From NCBI GenBank assembly GCA_020410785.1, contig CP084573.1, forward strand, positions 310,001 to 374,000: a stretch of 64,000 nucleotides of DNA, given 5' to 3'. How positions within the stretch are numbered: the stretch's first letter is position 1; each line of letters starts with the position of its first letter. The DNA comes from Rickettsia endosymbiont of Culicoides impunctatus (GTDB taxonomy: Bacteria; Pseudomonadota; Alphaproteobacteria; Rickettsiales; Rickettsiaceae). The notes below the pieces were generated by a model. It was given only the letters and a program-made list of their open reading frames with translations, did no database searches and had not been told where the DNA came from. Both the position numbers and the translations under genes were made by a program. Positions 1-7,881 of this stretch are shown here, in pieces.

Positions 1-79
1 GGGATATGTGTGGTGTTGATAGCACTTAACATATTTAGGTTTGTTGTTAAGTAGTAAGTGCCATCTAGTTAACAAGTAC

Positions 80-120
80 AGAGGTTAGAATAAAACGCAA
101 ATTTTACCAATCTAACCTCT
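80..120 (+). promoter_or_regulatory. Leader hairpin 1, ahead of the 81-aa gene
   Basis: A perfect 10-bp inverted repeat (AGAGGTTAGA at 80-89, TCTAACCTCT at 111-120) encloses a 21-nt AT-rich loop and ends about 45 nt before the start codon. An outer GTAC/GTAC pairing flanks it. A related structure sits at 588-629 in front of the next gene, with the outer pairing changed to GCAC/GTGT. The matching position and covarying arms suggest an RNA leader element. It could equally be an attenuator or a DNA operator. Confidence 0.5.
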
Positions 121-165
121 AGTACCACATTTTTTTTGTAACCAAAAAAACGGTAGGAAAATCAT

Positions 166-411
166 ATGACTAATAACGATCAAAATCAACAACAAGTTAA
201 GGAAATTATTAATCTGCATGAGCTTCAACCAGAATTGATTGAAGCAAGGCTAACATTAACAAAGGTCTTAAAAACACTTTGTTCTAATGATGAGCTAATG
301 CAAAAAGTATACGATTATTCAGAGGATAGTGCTACAATCATTATATGGTATTTACAACAAGTCATAAAGTATTTAGATGCCATCATTGCTAATAATAAAA
401 GTGATACTTGA
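166..411 (+). CDS. Hypothetical 81-aa protein
   Basis: I do not recognise this protein. It is short, polar and probably all alpha-helical, starting MTNNDQNQQQ and ending in a helical WYLQQVIKYL segment; no signal peptide or membrane span is visible. A purine-rich GGTAGGAAAA lies just ahead of the ATG. It shares a related hairpin leader and a similar Asn/Gln-rich N-terminus with the LRR gene downstream, so the two may be a duplicated, co-regulated accessory pair. A secreted or host-interaction role is conceivable only by association. Confidence 0.55.
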   Translation: MTNNDQNQQQVKEIINLHELQPELIEARLTLTKVLKTLCSNDELMQKVYDYSEDSATIIIWYLQQVIKYLDAIIANNKSDT

Positions 412-587
412 TGCTTTATTAGCTAAATTAGATGTTTATTTAATAATAATTTTAGCCACTGTCTCTAGTTCAACACTGCTATAATAAATTTTACAAAAAA
501 ATCACTATATAGTGAAAAACCTCTGTACTTCTGGGGTTAATGAAGATATCTGTGAAGATGACACTACGTGGTGTGGTGTCAAGCACC

Positions 588-629
588 GAGGTTAGAAGAA
601 ACAATCGCAAAATTTTTAAATCTAACCTC
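588..629 (+). promoter_or_regulatory. Leader hairpin 2, ahead of the LRR gene
   Basis: GAGGTTAGA (588-596) pairs with TCTAACCTC (621-629). The outer GCAC and GTGT can extend the stem. It aligns with the leader at 80-120, including CGCAAA in the loop and CATTTT after the stem. Just upstream, 560-580 holds a second self-complementary stretch (GACACTAC...GTGGTGTC). It ends 38 nt before the LRR start codon. Function unknown; the conservation between two different genes argues for a regulatory leader. Confidence 0.5.
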
Positions 630-667
630 AGTGTCCATTTTCTATAACAAAAATAGGGGTTAATTTT

Positions 668-1480
668 ATGACTACCAATGTTAAAAATCAACAAAAAAAT
701 AATTCAACAAATGAAGAAATAAATAATATCACTAATATTGCTGGACAAATACTTAGAAATGTTTTGCAGAGCAATAACATAACCCACATAGACCTTAGCG
801 AAGAGCATATAGGTTTAGAAGGAATTGAGATACTTAGCAAGGCTTTGGAACATAATGAACTTATAACCACAATAAATCTTTGCGACAACGATATTGGTTT
901 TGAGGAACTAAGTCTCCTTATCAAAATGTTAGAGACTAATCATAGTTTGATTAATATAGATATTGGGTATAACAACATTGGTATTCAGGGGCTAATCATA
1001 CTAGCGGAATTTCTAGAAAATAATGAAACTATAAAGCAAATAAATCTTAATCACAATAATATTGGTGATCAGGGAGCAGATATATTAGCAGAACTTCTAA
1101 CAAAAAATAAAATTATAAAGCAAGTGAATCTCTGTGACAATAATATTAGTGATCAAGGAGCAATCATACTAGCAGAGTTTCTAAAAAATAATAGCACTCT
1201 AAAGCAAATGGATATCAATATTAATAATATTGGTGACGTTGGGCTTGTCCAGATTGTTAAAGCTTTGGAAACTAATAGAACCATCAGCCAAATAGATATT
1301 AGCTATAATTACATTACTGACAATGGGGCAATAGAACTGGTGAAAATTCTGGAGTCTAATAAAATTAGAAGCAAAATAATAATAGATTTCTCAGATTTTG
1401 AAAATAAAAATACTAGTTATGAAGTAGAAGAGTTGTTAACTCAGGTTTTAGAGAACCATAACAAAAAACTAATGGTATAA
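668..1480 (+). CDS. Leucine-rich-repeat protein (ribonuclease-inhibitor type)
   Basis: The 270-residue protein is built almost wholly of 28-residue LRRs of the ribonuclease-inhibitor/NLRC type, about seven units from residue 40 to 235. Each follows the pattern (I/V)xxINLxxNxIGxxGxxxLAExLxxN. Before the repeats is a polar Asn-rich N-terminus, and no signal peptide or membrane segment is seen. Such eukaryote-like LRR proteins in Rickettsiales are usually accessory and are often suspected effectors that bind host proteins; that role is inferred here. A GGGGTTAA motif precedes the ATG. It lies between an orphan gene and spoT/proP, a typical accessory setting. Confidence 0.85.
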   Translation: MTTNVKNQQKNNSTNEEINNITNIAGQILRNVLQSNNITHIDLSEEHIGLEGIEILSKALEHNELITTINLCDNDIGFEELSLLIKMLETNHSLINIDIGYNNIGIQGLIILAEFLENNETIKQINLNHNNIGDQGADILAELLTKNKIIKQVNLCDNNISDQGAIILAEFLKNNSTLKQMDININNIGDVGLVQIVKALETNRTISQIDISYNYITDNGAIELVKILESNKIRSKIIIDFSDFENKNTSYEVEELLTQVLENHNKKLMV

Positions 1481-1533
1481 TTTTTAAAAATATTCACCTT
1501 TTAAAATAGTAAATGCTTGAAAGTAGCAGAATT

Positions 1534-1563
1534 TTAGTTTAATCTAACTTATGATTAAACTAA
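1534..1563 (+). promoter_or_regulatory. Inverted repeat just upstream of spoT-like gene 1
   Basis: TTAGTTTAATC (1534-1544) and GATTAAACTAA (1553-1563) form a perfect 11-bp stem with an 8-nt loop ending 15 nt before the start codon of the SpoT-like gene. The paralogue at 23556 also has an 8-bp inverted repeat with an 8-nt loop close upstream (23500-23523). The sequences differ but the placement agrees. Could be an operator or a translational hairpin. Confidence 0.4.
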
Positions 1564-1578
1564 TGTGTTAGGTGTTTA

Positions 1579-2301
1579 ATGGAAGATATTCATAATTGGC
1601 AGTCAAAATTTGAATCTTGTGAGTATGCTGAAAGGTTACTCAATAAACTAACTCGACTGAATCAGCAAGTAAAACAACCAATAGATATTGATGAGGTTAA
1701 AAAAGGTATATATTACGCCAAAAAATATCATGGTTCGCAAATGCGACAATCCGGCGAACCGTATTACTCTCACCCGATAGAAGTAGCGTACATGGTTGCA
1801 CAGCACACAGCATTAGAAATGCCCCAATATTTCAGGACTGATATGATTATTACCAGTTTACTTCATGATACTATTGAAGATACAGCTCTAACTAAAACTA
1901 TGATTGATAGTATTTTTGGTAGTCAGGTTGCTAATCAGGTAGAAGACTTAACCAGAGTGAAGGTAGACAGAAAAATTAGTGCAGCAGAAACAGTAGAATT
2001 ATTATGGCTACAAAAGAAATATGATGTCTTAATCATTAAGCTATTCGATAGAATTCATAATGTACAAACTATTGGAGTAAAATCTCCAGAAAAAATTAAG
2101 AAGATAATAGAAGAAACTCTTAGCAGATTTATGAGTCTTAGTATTTATCTTGGAACCCCAAAAGTTGAGCAAATATTAGCAAGGCTATGTTTTAAGAATA
2201 TGCAGAGACAGAATGATCACCAAACTTTACATGATAATTTCCGGCTTCCTTCTCTAGTCTCACAAAGTAAAATATCCCAAATCCATAACCTATTGCCATA
2301 G
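1579..2301 (+). CDS. spoT: SpoT-like (p)ppGpp hydrolase domain protein 1
   Basis: This 240-residue protein is a stand-alone HD hydrolase domain of the RelA/SpoT family, which removes pyrophosphate from (p)ppGpp. Metal-ligand motifs are intact: HPIEVA (H65), LLHDTIEDT (H96-D97, E100-D101) and LFDRIHN (D157-N161). There is no synthetase, TGS or ACT domain. Fragmented SpoT genes of this kind are common in Rickettsia and on rickettsial integrative elements. Its last 35 or so codons overlap, tail to tail, the 3' end of the ProP gene on the other strand. The closest relative here is at 23556, also convergent with a proP. The last 35 residues look unlike the paralogue and may be read-through into proP sequence. 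Confidence 0.85.
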   Translation: MEDIHNWQSKFESCEYAERLLNKLTRLNQQVKQPIDIDEVKKGIYYAKKYHGSQMRQSGEPYYSHPIEVAYMVAQHTALEMPQYFRTDMIITSLLHDTIEDTALTKTMIDSIFGSQVANQVEDLTRVKVDRKISAAETVELLWLQKKYDVLIIKLFDRIHNVQTIGVKSPEKIKKIIEETLSRFMSLSIYLGTPKVEQILARLCFKNMQRQNDHQTLHDNFRLPSLVSQSKISQIHNLLP

Positions 2302-3538
2302 ACACTATGATCAACGACACTCCCCATTGTCCAAAATATTTCTCACAATAGATAATTCCAAATGATGTAGTAATATGCATGAGAATACGAGATATAGCAT
2401 ATATAAAACCACCATAAGTAAAACGTTGGAAAATGGGAATATGAGTATAAAAAACAGGGGTAGCTGGATTAGTGCTAAGCACAAATAACATAAAAAATGA
2501 TTGCAGTGCAAATATATGTAATGGACTGTTTATATGGCTTAGCAAGTAAGGACAAAGCAAGGCAACCGGACAGAATATAAATAGTTTTGCTTTCAATATC
2601 TTTAATGGATGTATTCTATAACTTAAATACATTAATAATATATAGCCAACTAAATTCACCATTGATACGATAAAATTTTGATTAATTACTTCTTCTGGTT
2701 TATAACCAAACTGAGTTTTAAGGATATTCCCACAATAAATATACGTAAAATAAAAACATAATGGCCATCCACATTGTATTAGAAATAAGGCTATAGTTGT
2801 TTTTTTGCTTACTTTTTCATGTAATATAGGGTCATCTTTTAATTTAGCCATGCTCACACCGGATTTATCTAAGATATTTTTTAACCGACGTGTTGCATCT
2901 GCAAAATCCGTTGTTTCTTTTAGTACTGTTCTAGCAACACCACCAACCATTGCAATTAGTGCACCGATCCAAAATGCAATACGCCAATTAAATTGATATT
3001 TAGTTGTAATAGATGCAACGCCCAAAGCTGTTGTCCCTCCTAAAATAGAAAAAATTGCAACTAACATTACAGCCGGATATTGCATAGGTGGTTTCACGAA
3101 TTCAGTTAAATAAATTTCTGCACCTACTATTTCTCCCATAGATGACATGCCCTGTAACATGCGGCACACGGTAACTAACCATGCAGCTGCTATACCTATT
3201 TGTTCATATGTTGGAAGAGTAGCAATTATAATGCATGAAATAGACATAATAAAGGTTGTGATAATAACTATTGGTTTACGACCGATTTTATCACCTATCC
3301 TACCAAAAATAAGTGCACCAACAGGTCTTAAAACAAACACTGAACAAAATGCAAAAGCAGACTGCAATGAAGAGGTAAAAGGATCGCTTTTTGGGAAAAA
3401 GAGCTCATTTAAAAGAACTGCCATATGTACATATAGCATCAGATCAAAATACTCAAGAAACGTCCCAACTGAAAGTAATCCGACAGCTTCTTTTTGCTCC
3501 TTGGTTAGGCTACTTTGTTGTTGCTGATACCCTATCAT
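2192..3538 (-). CDS. proP: MFS transporter, ProP (metabolite:H+ symporter) family
   Basis: A 448-residue, 12-span major facilitator of the metabolite:proton symporter family that contains proline/betaine transporter ProP. Family signatures are clear: SVGTFLEYFDLMLYVHMA in the first span, GRIGDKIGRKP between spans 2 and 3, and GEIVGAEIYLTE in the middle. Rickettsiales carry many ProP copies, thought to import osmolytes or other host metabolites; the substrate cannot be read from sequence. It is convergent with and overlaps spoT-like gene 1 by 110 nt. A second copy at 24223-26463 is broken by an insertion sequence. Confidence 0.88.
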   Translation of the reverse strand: MIGYQQQQSSLTKEQKEAVGLLSVGTFLEYFDLMLYVHMAVLLNELFFPKSDPFTSSLQSAFAFCSVFVLRPVGALIFGRIGDKIGRKPIVIITTFIMSISCIIIATLPTYEQIGIAAAWLVTVCRMLQGMSSMGEIVGAEIYLTEFVKPPMQYPAVMLVAIFSILGGTTALGVASITTKYQFNWRIAFWIGALIAMVGGVARTVLKETTDFADATRRLKNILDKSGVSMAKLKDDPILHEKVSKKTTIALFLIQCGWPLCFYFTYIYCGNILKTQFGYKPEEVINQNFIVSMVNLVGYILLMYLSYRIHPLKILKAKLFIFCPVALLCPYLLSHINSPLHIFALQSFFMLFVLSTNPATPVFYTHIPIFQRFTYGGFIYAISRILMHITTSFGIIYCEKYFGQWGVSLIIVSMAIGYGFGIFYFVRLEKEAGNYHVKFGDHSVSAYS

Positions 3539-3788
3539 TTCTCCACCTATATAAATTAGTGCTAATAACTATAATGATGATTTAAGTAATGATAGCAAGA
3601 AAAATATATGTAGAAAACTGAAATAATAAATTGTTGCTTGTAACAATATCACGGTATTCAATAAAGCGTAAATGTTATAGAAAAGATTTCTTGTACATGG
3701 TAAATTTGCAAAATTCTTTTTGCAATATCTATGCCAATTGTAGTAATCTAATCATTTTGGTTTCCAATTTGTTGGCTTAAATTTATTA

Positions 3789-3936
3789 TATAGTAAAAGC
3801 TATTGAATTAGGTGATAATATATGAAAAAATAAGAGGAAAATGTCAATTTTATGTTAATTTGATGTGTATTAGTTCTTATAACACTCCCAATTATCGCTA
3901 TGTTCTTTATCACCTAATTCAATCTGTTTCACTATA
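3789..3936. mobile_element. MITE-like element with about 30-bp terminal inverted repeats
   Basis: The 148-bp AT-rich element begins TATAGT and ends ACTATA. Inside the ends a 17-bp perfect inverted repeat (3802-3818 and 3907-3923, GGTGATAA/TTATCACC core) extends outward to about 30 bp with a few mismatches. It has no coding capacity. TATAGT ends resemble those of the IS630 copy at 24546, so it may be a non-autonomous IS630-type derivative. It occupies much of the gap between proP and the second spoT-like gene. Confidence 0.6.
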
Positions 3937-3957
3937 ACTTTAGAAGATACTAATAAT

Positions 3958-4065
3958 ATGAAAACTGTTTTACCTGAACGCTCCCTGATCATTCAAGAAA
4001 GACTTGAATTAAAAATAGTGACGGAAAAATTTTGTTTGGAGAGAATTAATAAAGAGATAATCTAA
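3958..4065 (+). other. Possible 35-codon ORF or gene remnant
   Basis: An ATG-started reading frame of 35 codons (MKTVLPERSLIIQERL...) lies right after the MITE. It has no recognisable homology and no strong ribosome site. It may be the remnant of a larger gene destroyed by repeat insertion or may be noise. The rest of 3586-4101 is AT-rich with nothing recognisable. Confidence 0.2.
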
Positions 4066-4101
4066 CTAAACTATTAATAAAAAGTAAATAAATTGTATTA
4101 A

Positions 4102-4749
4102 TTAATTTTCCTCTAATATTTTGCTAGCTAATACGTATAGTTTCTGTTCTATCCATTTTACTCGAACTAGTTTTGCTAGAGGTATAAAGTTGTTTAAAGT
4201 ATCCAAGGCTATTCTTTTTTGTTTTTCTCTTGACTTAATATAATGAAGGGTTTGCATATTATGTAATCTGTCAGCAAGCTTGATATACCATACATCCGTA
4301 TCTTCCGGTTGAAGCAGTTTCTGTAAGGCATGTTCTCCTTCAATTTTTACTTTCTTTGTTATAATATCGTCAAGCTTCGTCAGTTTGTTAACTAATTCTG
4401 CTATTTTGCTACCAAATAAAAACTGTATCTGATCAATAGTAATAGATGTATCCTCTACAATATCATGTAATAATGACGCTGCTATTATTTCAGTTTTACA
4501 GGAAAGTTTGGCTGCTATTAACGCAACTTGTATTGGATGATGGTAATATGACTCACCAGAGTGTCGTTTCTGATCTGCTTGGTATTGGATAACATATTTT
4601 AATGCCAATGTTATAACGGGGATGTTTATTATAGTACTGCGTCTTTTACTATATGCTATAATTTTATCCAAAAACTCCTTCATCAAAGAGTCTTGTAGTT
4701 GCCGGCTATGAGGCGGATATGAAAATAACAGGACTTTTTCATCGGTCAT
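4102..4749 (-). CDS. spoT: SpoT-like (p)ppGpp hydrolase domain protein 2
   Basis: A 215-residue HD-type SpoT hydrolase domain, more divergent than the copies at 1579 and 23556. Motifs kept are YYHHPIQVA, LLHDIVEDT and LADRLHNMQT, so hydrolysis of (p)ppGpp is plausible; no synthetase domain is present. I chose the ATG at 4749 (MTDEKVLLF), which has AGGGAG a few bases upstream. The frame stays open for 51 more codons upstream, but those codons come from a palindromic repeat (4790-4881) and are probably not original coding sequence. It sits downstream of, and co-oriented with, the sca4-like gene. Confidence 0.8.
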   Translation of the reverse strand: MTDEKVLLFSYPPHSRQLQDSLMKEFLDKIIAYSKRRSTIINIPVITLALKYVIQYQADQKRHSGESYYHHPIQVALIAAKLSCKTEIIAASLLHDIVEDTSITIDQIQFLFGSKIAELVNKLTKLDDIITKKVKIEGEHALQKLLQPEDTDVWYIKLADRLHNMQTLHYIKSREKQKRIALDTLNNFIPLAKLVRVKWIEQKLYVLASKILEEN

Positions 4750-4789
4750 AAATAACTCCCTATTGAATGTTTTCTCTGGATATTGCTTA

Positions 4790-4881
4790 GTCATTGCGAG
4801 AAGGCGTGAGCCGACGTGGCAATCCATAAAAATGATTAAAAATGGATTGCTTCGACCTACTTGCGTGGTCTCGCAATGACG
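4790..4881. repeat. Palindromic repeat, family A
   Basis: One copy of the commonest repeat here. It starts GTCATTGCGAGAAGGCGTGAG, has GCAATCCA ... TGGATTGC in the middle and ends CTCGCAATGACG, about 90-95 bp, able to fold into a long hairpin. Its bases extend the open frame of the adjacent spoT-like gene upstream. Confidence 0.85.
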
Positions 4882-4919
4882 AGTTATAGGCACATACGTC
4901 ACTTAAATAGCTGGCATAG

Positions 4920-6542
4920 TTACCTCCTATTTACTTGAGTGTTCTTTGATTGTAGTTTTGATGCATTCAGTGGTAGTGCTTTATTAGATGGAGAATCTTT
5001 ACTCATGAATCTTTCTATCATCCGAGCTGCTTTTTTTTCTGGTTCTAAAGAATCATCTATTTCTTTATTTTTTGCTAGCGGTGCAGTTGTTGTATTTGGC
5101 TCTTTCTCTTCTAGCTTTGATTTAAAAAAAATATTTAATTTTTCTTTATCGGGATTAGATTCTGGTAATATATCAGCAACTAGTTGTGTTTTCTTCAGTT
5201 GCTCATGATAAGATTTCTCAGATGTTTCTAACTGCACTATCAGTTTATCTACTTCTTTCGTGCTTTGGATAGATTCTTTTCGTGTTTTATCCAACTCAGA
5301 TAATTGTTTCTTTATAGAAGTTAAGCCTAATTTTTTATGACCACCGCATATTTTTACACTATTCTCTAACTCTTCTAATGCTGTACTACTTGCATCTGCT
5401 GTTTTCTCGTTGTGATATACTACTGCATGGGTAGCATAATGTTCTGCTACTAACTTACCGGCTAAATTAGGGTCTTGCTCGGCAAGTTGTTGTAATAATT
5501 TTCTTTGTTTATCTTCAGACAATTTCTGATTACTAACTGCTTGCTCAGCTGTTTTTTCTAATATTTCTTCAGCTAACTTTTGCCTATCATGATGATATTC
5601 TTTCTTTTCTTGTTGAATGGGTAAATCACTATTGACAACATTAGTAGTAATCATCATATCCTGAGCAGTAGTGATAGTTTGAGAAAGGTTGATTTCTTGC
5701 CCTTTATTCTTCTCCAAAGCTAACATCATTTCTTGATATTTACCTTGGGTTACTGGCAAACTATAGACCTGTCCTAAATGCTCTATATAGCCTATTGCAT
5801 CATCTCCTTTACCATTAAATCTCACTGGTTTTGGACTACTGATCTCTGACAATTTACCTTGACTATCATAATGAGCAGTAAAATATACTGCTCGGTCTAA
5901 GGCGATATTTCGACCATTTTCATCTTTTACCGCTAATGACAAATGCATTGAACCAGTTTTATTTGGCAATTCTGTTGGAAAATCTATTGTTCGGTAGTTG
6001 TTGATTTGCTTAAGAGTGCCATCTGACAAAGAGACTAGAGAATTAATTTTATGAGTTGTTTCCTTGATAGTAGCTAATTCATCACCTGAATCATTTCTTA
6101 CTATCTGGCTTCTGATATTACCTTGCCTATCACCATCTTGCCAGTTCATTGTATGAAATTGATCAGCAAAATTATGATGAACTTGCTTGTATCCTGCTAT
6201 CTCTGTTTTTTCTAGTTCAGTTTTAACTTGGGTATTTGCAAATGCTTGATCAATTATTGGTCTATTATTGACATTTTTCAGATATTCAGCAAATTCCTGA
6301 TCGTCATAGTTAGTTACGGTTAGATCATGATTCTGAGCTATATATTCTCTTAAAATATCACGCTGTTTTTGCAGAATTTCCTGCCTGATGGCTTTGGTGA
6401 TCGGATATAAGTCGTCTATATCCAGAAAGTTGCTACTAACTGAATTGGTTAAAACAACTAAGTCCTGTGCTTCTTCTATTTGTTCTGTAACCTCATTACT
6501 ATTCTCTTCAAGAATATTAGTGGGTTGTGTGTTATCTTTCAT
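4920..6542 (-). CDS. sca4: Sca4-like protein (120-kDa antigen family), short form
   Basis: The N-terminal 300 residues show the Sca4 (geneD) pattern: PITKAIRQEI, EIAGYKQVHHNF, SYRTIDFP-like NNYRTIDFPTELP, GSMHLSLAVKDENG, AVYFTAHY, SPKPVRF, GDDAIGYIEHLG and LPVTQGKYQEMM. Sca4 in spotted-fever Rickettsia is around 1000 residues, is secreted and binds host vinculin to aid cell-to-cell spread. At 540 residues this version keeps the globular head, followed by a charged, coiled-coil-rich tail (residues 310-540), and lacks most of the known vinculin-binding region. No signal peptide is seen, as expected. A family-A repeat follows its 3' end. Whether it still acts on vinculin is open. Confidence 0.8.
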   Translation of the reverse strand: MKDNTQPTNILEENSNEVTEQIEEAQDLVVLTNSVSSNFLDIDDLYPITKAIRQEILQKQRDILREYIAQNHDLTVTNYDDQEFAEYLKNVNNRPIIDQAFANTQVKTELEKTEIAGYKQVHHNFADQFHTMNWQDGDRQGNIRSQIVRNDSGDELATIKETTHKINSLVSLSDGTLKQINNYRTIDFPTELPNKTGSMHLSLAVKDENGRNIALDRAVYFTAHYDSQGKLSEISSPKPVRFNGKGDDAIGYIEHLGQVYSLPVTQGKYQEMMLALEKNKGQEINLSQTITTAQDMMITTNVVNSDLPIQQEKKEYHHDRQKLAEEILEKTAEQAVSNQKLSEDKQRKLLQQLAEQDPNLAGKLVAEHYATHAVVYHNEKTADASSTALEELENSVKICGGHKKLGLTSIKKQLSELDKTRKESIQSTKEVDKLIVQLETSEKSYHEQLKKTQLVADILPESNPDKEKLNIFFKSKLEEKEPNTTTAPLAKNKEIDDSLEPEKKAARMIERFMSKDSPSNKALPLNASKLQSKNTQVNRR

Positions 6543-6576
6543 AATCCTACTCTATTAATGACATGTGTATATAACT

Positions 6577-6857
6577 GTCATTGCGAGGAGACCGTAAGGT
6601 CGACGAAGCAATCCAGAAAAATTAAATTTGGATTGCTTCGTAGGCTGACGCCTTCTCGCAATGACGCTAGTACTTTTACCCAAATGTCATTGCGAGGAGC
6701 CACTTTAGTGGCGACGTGGCAATCCAGGAAAGTTGTTAGAAATGGATTGCTTCGACCATTACATGGTCTCGCAATGACGAGTTATAGGCACAGATGTCAT
6801 TGCGAGAAGCTACTTTAGTAGCGACGAAGCAATCTATTATGTGGTCTCGCAATGACG
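6577..6857. repeat. Three palindromic repeats, family A, in a row
   Basis: Copies at 6577-6665, 6686-6779 and 6796-6857 (the last lacks its centre). Each starts GTCATTGCGAG and ends CTCGCAATGACG. Open frames through them are repeat-encoded and not genes. Confidence 0.85.
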
Positions 6858-6986
6858 CTATTGCTAATACTTACGTTATAAGACTGCAAAAATAATAGAG
6901 TTTGACTATTTGAAGAAATTTTTGTATGATCATAGTTACACCTCAATAACGGTTGTAATTTAATAGCAATGCTATTGGATTGATTT

Positions 6987-7034
6987 CACTAGTAAGTACT
7001 TTTGAGCTGGGAAACTTTCGAGTACTTACTAGTG
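6987..7034. other. 14-bp perfect inverted repeat
   Basis: CACTAGTAAGTACT (6987-7000) and AGTACTTACTAGTG (7021-7034) flank a 20-nt loop with GAGCTGGGAAAC. A second hairpin follows at about 7050-7090 (CCCAA...TTGGG around TTAGCTT...AAGCTAA). Neither has a clear U-tract on the strand of a neighbouring gene, so terminator status is uncertain. They lie between repeat clusters with no gene. Confidence 0.45.
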
Positions 7035-7152
7035 TATCAGCAAGTCTAATACCCAAATTTTAGCTTTATTAATAAGCTAAACGCTTGGGTTGTTACACTG
7101 GCTTTTTTAGTTTGAGATTTATAGCTAACCCGATTAGCATTATGCCGTCACC

Positions 7153-7560
7153 GTCATTGCGAGAAGTGCGGAAACACGACGAAGCAATCCAAATTCAATT
7201 TTTCTGGATTGCCACGACCACTACGTGGTCTCGCAATGACGAGTTATAGGCATAACATCATTGCAAGAAGTGCGTAAGCACGACGAAGCAATCCAAATTT
7301 AACTTTTATGGATTGCCACGACCACTACGTGGTCTCGCAATGACGAGTTATAGGCATAACGTCATTGCGAGAAGTGCGTAAGCACGACGAAGCAATCCAG
7401 AAAAGTGATTAGAAATGGATTGCCACGCCACCTACGGTGGCTCGCAATGACGACTTTTCTACTTTATTTTCTTAAGCCTATGCGTGCTTACGCACTTCTC
7501 GCAATGACGTTTGTGGTACATATACGTCATTGCGAGACCATGTAATGGTCGAAGCAATCC
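7153..7560. repeat. Cluster of palindromic repeats, family A
   Basis: Full copies at 7153-7241, 7257-7345 and 7361-7452, then two half copies at about 7480-7509 and 7525-7560. The inner variants differ (GTGCGTAAGCACGACGAAGC, CCACTACGTGG), so they are diverged copies and not a recent tandem duplication. Three are separated by the same GAGTTATAGGCATAAC spacer, suggesting that block duplicated. Confidence 0.85.
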
Positions 7561-7578
7561 AGGATAAAAAAATATATA

Positions 7579-7608
7579 TTGACTTTAGGTGTGTATATAA
7601 TTTAGAAT
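7579..7608 (+). promoter_or_regulatory. Candidate promoter of leader RNA copy 1
   Basis: TTGACT (7579-7584) and TAGAAT (7603-7608) are spaced 18 bp apart, close to sigma-70 consensus. The same ATTGACTTTAGG block with TAAAAT 16 bp later lies at 14062-14089 ahead of RNA copy 2. Transcription would begin near the first hairpin of the RNA. Confidence 0.5.
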
Positions 7609-7610
7609 TC

Positions 7611-7845
7611 GAGGTGGAATTACTGTAAAGTAATTCTGGGGTTTAGCAACCTTCACCTTAGGGGTCATCAACCTACAATGATGATACTTGACTTTTTATG
7701 GTCGGGGAGACGTTAGTTATGTCCAGGGCTTAAATGTTTACATTTAAGCCTAAAGACTATCGTAACTGTCCTAAGGCGGTTTTGCTAACTCCCCGATCAC
7801 CAATCTAGATTACTTACTTCTAAAAATCTTGTCTTTGGTGGTCAA
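7611..7845 (+). ncRNA. Structured leader RNA copy 1, upstream of the SLC5/kinase gene
   Basis: Helices visible: H1 GAATTACT/AGTAATTC (7617-7624, 7629-7636) capped by a GTAA tetraloop; C TTAGTTATG/CGTAACTG (7713-7721, 7761-7768) enclosing D GGCTTAAATG/CATTTAAGCC (7727-7736, 7741-7750); B GGTCGGGGAG/CTCCCCGATC (7700-7709, 7789-7798); A TTAGCAACC with GGTTTTGCTAA (7643-7651, 7778-7788). A and B cross, giving a pseudoknot. A last hairpin uses ATCACCAA/TTTGGTGGT. Every helix is kept in copy 2 at 14095 with compensating changes. The start codon follows after AGGGGA. I match it to no known riboswitch, intron or ribozyme; a cis-regulatory leader is the simplest reading. Confidence 0.65.
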
Positions 7846-7881
7846 AAACTTACAGTTTTTTGACATTTAGGGGAAGATTAT

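Noticed and set aside
2805-3585. Several + strand frames over proP
   Set aside because: Antisense shadows of the MFS gene, with no homology or ribosome site.
6480-6818. 112-codon open frame on the + strand
   Set aside because: It runs antisense into sca4 and through two family-A palindromes; the protein is repeat-encoded and has no ribosome site.
6577-7560. Repeat cluster as a CRISPR array
   Set aside because: The units are long palindromes with nearly identical or no spacers and no cas genes are in the window.
7761-7790. ACTGTCCTAAGG in the leader RNA resembles the 23S rRNA helix near the I-CeuI site
   Set aside because: The match is short and is not kept in copy 2 (CTGTTCTTTG); the rest does not fit rRNA.
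7611-7845. Leader RNA as a group I or II intron, tmRNA, 6S RNA or RNase P
   Set aside because: None of the conserved core motifs of these RNAs could be found; helix order does not fit.
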